Below, piece after piece: positions 12,698-16,463 of a DNA stretch of 16,463 nucleotides. Under the pieces are notes generated by a model. It saw only the letters and a list, made by a program, of their open reading frames with translations. It ran no database searches and was not told the origin of the DNA. The position numbers and the translations under genes were made by a program. The stretch is from assembly GCA_031549485.1 (NCBI GenBank), contig JAVBPR010000001.1:1-16463 (forward strand), given 5' to 3'. Origin of the DNA: JAVBPR01 sp031549485. Its GTDB lineage: Bacteria > Bacillota > Clostridia > Oscillospirales > Feifaniaceae. Each line of letters starts with the position of its first letter. Position 1 is the stretch's first letter.

Positions 12698-13573
12698 ATG
12701 AAAAAAACTAATGAAAAAGTAATGAAGTACATCTTTTTGGCAGCGGCGCTGGCGTCAATTTTGGCGGTGGCGCTTATCTGCATTTTCCTTTTCGCAAACG
12801 GAATCCCCGCGATTTCAAAAATCGGGATTTTCGATTTTTTGCTTGGAAAAGACTGGTCGCCAACCGATGTGCCGGCAAAGTTCGGGATTTTTCCGATGAT
12901 ACTCGGAAGCATTTATGTGACTGCCGGCGCCGTGCTGATAGGAGTGCCGATAGGGATTTTTACAGCAGTATTCATGGCAAAATATTGCCCCGCCCGGATA
13001 TACAAAGTCTTAAAACCCGCGGTTGATTTGCTCGCCGGTATTCCGTCGGTCATTTACGGATTTTTCGGAATGGTTATAATTGTGCCGTTTGTCAGGGCTG
13101 TTTTTAACGATTTTTTTGGATTTGCGGGTAACGGAAACAGCATTCTTGCTGCTTCGATTCTTTTGGGCATAATGATTTTGCCTACAATTATCGGGATAAC
13201 CGAAAGCTCGCTTCGCGCCGTGCCGGAGCATTATTACGACGGAGCTGTAGCGCTTGGGGCAAGCCATACGCGCGCGGTGTTTTCTGTCGTTTTGCCCGCC
13301 GCGAAATCCGGCGTTCTCGCCGGAATCGTCCTCGGCATAGGAAGAGCGATAGGAGAGACAATGGCGGTTATTATGGTCGCGGGAAATCAGCCGCGTATGC
13401 CGGACGGTATTTTTAAAGGCGTACGGACGCTCACGGCCAATATAGTAATCGAAATGGGATACGCGGCCGACCTGCACAGAGAAGCGTTGATTGCAACCGG
13501 ACTTGTATTGTTTGTCTTTATCCTTGCTATCAATCTGTTTTTCTCGGCGATGAGAAAGGAGAAAAATAAATGA
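12698..13573 (+). CDS. pstC: Phosphate ABC transporter permease PstC
   Basis: Inner-membrane half of the phosphate channel; works with PstA, ATPase PstB and PstS. The 291-residue protein has hydrophobic segments near 11-34, 66-92, 112-133, 148-168, 205-228 and 266-284, consistent with six membrane helices. The EAA-type coupling loop that docks PstB is at about 171-200 (RAVPEHYYDGAVALGASHTR...), followed by RAIGETMAV. AGCAGG (12685-12690) precedes ATG 12698; an out-of-frame ATG at 12691 is ignored. The stop overlaps pstA as ATGA. Confidence 0.96.
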   Translation: MKKTNEKVMKYIFLAAALASILAVALICIFLFANGIPAISKIGIFDFLLGKDWSPTDVPAKFGIFPMILGSIYVTAGAVLIGVPIGIFTAVFMAKYCPARIYKVLKPAVDLLAGIPSVIYGFFGMVIIVPFVRAVFNDFFGFAGNGNSILAASILLGIMILPTIIGITESSLRAVPEHYYDGAVALGASHTRAVFSVVLPAAKSGVLAGIVLGIGRAIGETMAVIMVAGNQPRMPDGIFKGVRTLTANIVIEMGYAADLHREALIATGLVLFVFILAINLFFSAMRKEKNK

Positions 13574-14433
13574 TTGCTTTGAAAACGGCAAATAGGCAGA
13601 ACCGCGCAAAACGCGTGAAAAAACCTGCGGACATTATTCTTACGGCGCTTGTTGTAATTAGCGCAATATTCACGTTTGCGGTTTTGATTTTTATTATTCT
13701 TTATATCCTCTCAAAAGGGATACCGTATATAAAACCGTCGCTTTTCGCGCTTAAATATACGACCGAAAATGTGTCGCTTCTTCCGGCACTTATAACGACT
13801 TTAGAGGCAATCGCTATTTCGCTTCTTGTTTCGGTTCCGATTGGAATTTTCAGCGCGGTTTATCTTATCGAATACTCGAAAAAGGGGAATAAATTAGTAA
13901 AAATCATAAGGGTTACGACCGAAGCGCTTTCGGGAATTCCGTCGATAATTTACGGCCTTTTCGGAATGCTGTTTTTCCTTGAATATTTAAAGCTGGGGTA
14001 TTCGATTTTGTCGGGTTGCCTGACTTTATCGATAATGATTTTGCCGCTTATAATCAGAACGACCGAAGAGAGCCTTAAATCGGTGCCGGACAGTTATCGC
14101 GACGCTTCTTTCGGCCTTGGCGCAGGCAGGTTCCGAACCGTTTTCAAAATCATTTTGCCTGCCGCCGCGCCGGGAATTTTGGCGGGCGTGATTTTGGCGA
14201 CAGGCAGGATAATCGGTGAAACGGCGGCTCTGCTTTGCACAGCGGGTTCTATCCCGCAAGTGCCGGGAAATTTGCTTGCGTCGGGGCGAACGCTTGCGGT
14301 GCATCTCTATGCGCTCTCGAGCGAATCGCTTTATACCGGGCAGGCTTATGCGACGGCGGTTGTTCTTCTTGTGCTGGTTATCGGGATAAATGCGCTGTCG
14401 GCATTTATTGCAAAAAAAGTGGCAAAGGTGTGA
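13570..14433 (+). CDS. pstA: Phosphate ABC transporter permease PstA
   Basis: Second membrane half of the Pst channel. The 287-residue protein has a basic N-terminal tail (RQNRAKRVKK), hydrophobic segments at about 20-47, 73-100, 120-139, 147-163, 200-224 and 260-281, and the EAA-type loop SLKSVPDSYRDASFGLGAG (168-186) followed by GRIIGETAAL (212-221). AAAGGAGA (13555-13562) lies 7-8 nt upstream of ATG, inside the end of pstC, and the 4-nt ATGA overlap suggests coupled translation. Nothing unusual. Confidence 0.96.
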   Translation: MIALKTANRQNRAKRVKKPADIILTALVVISAIFTFAVLIFIILYILSKGIPYIKPSLFALKYTTENVSLLPALITTLEAIAISLLVSVPIGIFSAVYLIEYSKKGNKLVKIIRVTTEALSGIPSIIYGLFGMLFFLEYLKLGYSILSGCLTLSIMILPLIIRTTEESLKSVPDSYRDASFGLGAGRFRTVFKIILPAAAPGILAGVILATGRIIGETAALLCTAGSIPQVPGNLLASGRTLAVHLYALSSESLYTGQAYATAVVLLVLVIGINALSAFIAKKVAKV

Positions 14434-14440
14434 AACGAAA

Positions 14441-15190
14441 ATGGATAAATTTAATATTGAAAATGTAGAGTTATGGTATAATGATTTTAAGGCGCTTAAA
14501 GGCATTAACATGAATATCGAGGCGAGCAAAATCACGGCATTTATCGGGCCTTCGGGCTGCGGAAAGTCCACGCTTTTAAAGAGCCTTAACCGCATGAATG
14601 ATCTTATTGAGGGCTGTAATATAACCGGAAAAATCACCCTTGACGGCGAGGATATATATAGCGGGATGAACATAAATATGCTTCGCAAGAGAGTTGGGAT
14701 GGTTTTTCAAAAACCCAACCCTTTTCCGATGAGCGTATATGACAATATCGCTTACGGCCCGCGAACGCACGGAATAAAATCAAAAATCGCGCTTGACGAA
14801 ATTGTTGAAAAAGCGCTGCGCGATGCCGCGATATGGGACGAGGCGAAAGACAGATTAAAGAAAAGTGCGCTCGGTCTTTCAGGCGGGCAGCAGCAAAGGT
14901 TATGTATCGCAAGGGCGCTTGCGGTTTCGCCCGAAGTTATCTTGATGGATGAGCCGACTTCGGCGCTTGATCCTATTTCGACCGCAAAAATCGAAGACCT
15001 TGTGTTAGAGCTCAAAAAAGAATATACGGTAATAATCGTCACGCATAATATGCAGCAGGCCACAAGGATTTCTGATAAAACTGCTTTTTTCCTGCTTGGA
15101 GAAATGGTGGAATACGGAAACACCGAAGAGGTTTTCTCGCTTCCGAAAGATAAACGGTGCGAAGATTATATTACGGGGAGATTCGGATAA
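14441..15190 (+). CDS. pstB: Phosphate ABC transporter ATP-binding protein PstB
   Basis: Cytosolic ATPase that powers phosphate import through PstCA. The 249-residue product has Walker A GPSGCGKST (36-44), Q-loop MVFQKPNPFPMSVYDN (87-102, the PstB-type block), signature LSGGQQQR (146-153), Walker B ILMDEPTSALD (167-177) and switch His202. I chose ATG 14441 because AAAGGTG (14424-14430) precedes it and family members start about ten residues before the first strand; an in-frame ATG at 14390 lies inside pstA and would add 17 non-family residues. Its stop shares one base with the phoU start (TAATG). Confidence 0.97.
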   Translation: MDKFNIENVELWYNDFKALKGINMNIEASKITAFIGPSGCGKSTLLKSLNRMNDLIEGCNITGKITLDGEDIYSGMNINMLRKRVGMVFQKPNPFPMSVYDNIAYGPRTHGIKSKIALDEIVEKALRDAAIWDEAKDRLKKSALGLSGGQQQRLCIARALAVSPEVILMDEPTSALDPISTAKIEDLVLELKKEYTVIIVTHNMQQATRISDKTAFFLLGEMVEYGNTEEVFSLPKDKRCEDYITGRFG

Positions 15191-15837
15191 TGCGAAATAA
15201 ATTTGAAGAACAGCTCGGAATGCTCAACTCTATGCTTATTGAAATGGGCGCGATGATCGAAACGGCGATTGCCGCATCGGTGGAAGCGCTTACAAAGCAG
15301 GACGTTACTCTTGCCGAAAAGACGATTGAGTATGACCGGGAAATCGACCAAAAAGAAAAAGATATTGAAAATTTTTGTCTTAAATTATTATTGCAGCAAC
15401 AGCCTGTCGCAAGGGATTTGCGCCTTATATCGTCCGCTCTCAAAATTATTACCGATATGGAGAGGATAGGCGACCAGGCGGCGGATATTTCGGAAATTTC
15501 TATCCATCTTTCGGATGCTCCGCTCCTGACAAAACTTAAACATATTCCTCAAATGGCGCGGGAAACTTCCAAAATGGTCACCGAAAGCATTGACGCTTTT
15601 GTAAAAAAAGACCTTGAAATAGCGGCGGCGGTTATAAAGCATGATGACATTGTAGACCGGCTTTTTGTAGAGGTCAAAGATGATTTGACGAATTTGATTT
15701 TGAAAGAAAAAGACTACAGCAGCAAGGCAATAGACCTTTTGATGATTGCAAAATACCTTGAGCGTATTGGCGACCATGCCACAAATATTGCAGAATGGGT
15801 GGTTTTTTCTATCACGGGAAAACATAAAGAAGGTTAA
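15190..15837 (+). CDS. phoU: Phosphate signalling accessory protein PhoU
   Basis: Cytosolic helical protein that in studied bacteria links Pst transport to the PhoR/PhoB two-component system and restrains phosphate uptake. The 215 residues form two PhoU repeats with the metal-binding type motifs DMERIGDQAAD (89-99) and YLERIGDHATNIAEW (189-203). GGGGAG (15175-15180) lies 9 nt before ATG 15190. An upstream in-frame ATG at 15157 lies inside pstB and is not supported by the family N terminus. Three bases separate it from the regulator gene. Confidence 0.96.
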   Translation: MRNKFEEQLGMLNSMLIEMGAMIETAIAASVEALTKQDVTLAEKTIEYDREIDQKEKDIENFCLKLLLQQQPVARDLRLISSALKIITDMERIGDQAADISEISIHLSDAPLLTKLKHIPQMARETSKMVTESIDAFVKKDLEIAAAVIKHDDIVDRLFVEVKDDLTNLILKEKDYSSKAIDLLMIAKYLERIGDHATNIAEWVVFSITGKHKEG

Positions 15838-15840
15838 AAT

Positions 15841-16463
15841 ATGCAAAAAGTTTTTATAATCGAAGACGAGGAAAATATAAGGGAACTTGTTATCTATGCT
15901 CTCCGGGCAAACGGGTTTGAAGCAAAAGGATTCGAGCGCGGTTCGGATTATTTTGCGGCGGAGGAGGAGCCAAGCCTCCTTTTGCTTGACCTAATGCTGC
16001 CCGATGAAGGCGGCCTTTCGATTCTTCAAAAAATAAGGAAAAATTCGAACCTGCCCATTATTGTGCTGACCGCAAAAGGAAGCGAATATGACAAGGTGAA
16101 AGGGCTCGACCTCGGCGCGGATGATTATGTTGTAAAACCGTTTGGGGTGGTCGAGCTTATTTCGAGAATAAATGCGGTTTTGCGCCGGTCCTCGCCTGCG
16201 GAATCCGCGAGAATAAAATTCGGCGAAATCGAGATTGATCAAAGCGGCCGCACCGTTAAAGTGCAGGGGGAAGAGATCGCGCTGACATATAAGGAGTTCG
16301 AGCTGCTAAGCTATCTGATAACAAATTCACCGATTGTCTTAAACAGGGAAAAAATAATGTCGGCTGTATGGGGCTTTGATTTCGAGGGCGAAAGCAGAAC
16401 GGTAGATATGCATATAAAAACGCTTCGGCAAAAGCTCGGGAATATGGGAAACTGCATAAAAAC
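15841..16463 (+). CDS. phoB: PhoB/PhoP-type response regulator (OmpR family), 3' end cut by the window
   Basis: First 207 residues of a two-component regulator. Receiver domain 1-117: acidic pocket Glu8/Asp9, phosphoacceptor Asp50 (LLLLDLMLP), Thr77 in VLTAKG, and Lys99 in DDYVVKPFG. Winged-helix DNA-binding domain from about 124: IALTYKEFELLSYL (146-159) and the recognition helix region RTVDMHIKTLRQKLG (186-200). Only some 20 residues are missing. AAAGAAGG (15826-15833) precedes ATG by 7 nt. Position after phoU indicates a phosphate regulator (called PhoB or PhoP in different phyla). Its sensor kinase phoR is expected just beyond the window. Confidence 0.92.
   Translation, partial: MQKVFIIEDEENIRELVIYALRANGFEAKGFERGSDYFAAEEEPSLLLLDLMLPDEGGLSILQKIRKNSNLPIIVLTAKGSEYDKVKGLDLGADDYVVKPFGVVELISRINAVLRRSSPAESARIKFGEIEIDQSGRTVKVQGEEIALTYKEFELLSYLITNSPIVLNREKIMSAVWGFDFEGESRTVDMHIKTLRQKLGNMGNCIK

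Overview
The window reads as a chromosomal segment of a low-to-mid GC Gram-positive bacterium, most likely an uncultured member of the Clostridia (Oscillospiraceae-like). This is inferred from the strong Shine-Dalgarno sites, TTG/GTG start use, an Lsa-like ABC-F protein, a lipoprotein PstS, and a VTC-domain/DUF4956 gene pair. Both strands carry genes, coding density is high, and the standard genetic code fits (TAA and TGA stops). I see no rRNA, tRNA, CRISPR, phage or transposase genes.

Region 1 (1-7940, + strand) is one arginine biosynthesis operon, argG-argH-argC-argJ-argB-argD-argF. It is very tightly packed, with start/stop overlaps at several junctions. It is preceded by two tandem ARG-box palindromes, one perfect and one with a single mismatch, and a promoter. 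It ends in a strong, probably bidirectional, hairpin terminator. The seven genes cover every step from glutamate to arginine through the acetyl-recycling (ArgJ) route, and ArgB has the N-terminal extension of the arginine-inhibited type of kinase.

Region 2 (7981-10119, - strand) holds an ABC-F ribosome-protection-type ATPase gene with a long 5' region. That region contains a near-ideal Shine-Dalgarno that is followed by no ATG/GTG/TTG, a small GC hairpin, 2.4 copies of a ~104 bp direct repeat, and what looks like an attenuation leader. The leader has a TTGACA promoter, a six-codon upstream ORF with its own ribosome binding site, an upstream decoy of the terminator arm, and an intrinsic terminator reading toward the ABC-F gene.

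Region 3 (10120-16463, + strand) is a phosphate locus in two transcription units. The first is a VTC-domain (polyphosphate-polymerase-like) gene with a DUF4956 membrane protein gene, closed by an intrinsic terminator. The second is pstS-pstC-pstA-pstB-phoU followed by a PhoB/PhoP response regulator cut by the window end. Both units are preceded by direct repeats with 11-bp period resembling Pho boxes, placed directly upstream of a -10 element in lieu of a -35. This suggests that the VTC/DUF4956 pair belongs to the same phosphate-starvation regulon as the uptake system.

The most unusual protein is PstS. Its two halves are in swapped order relative to the normal family, so it looks like a natural circular permutation. 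The most interesting loci for follow-up are the permuted PstS, the Pho-box-linked VTC/DUF4956 pair, and the candidate antibiotic-responsive leader of the ABC-F gene.
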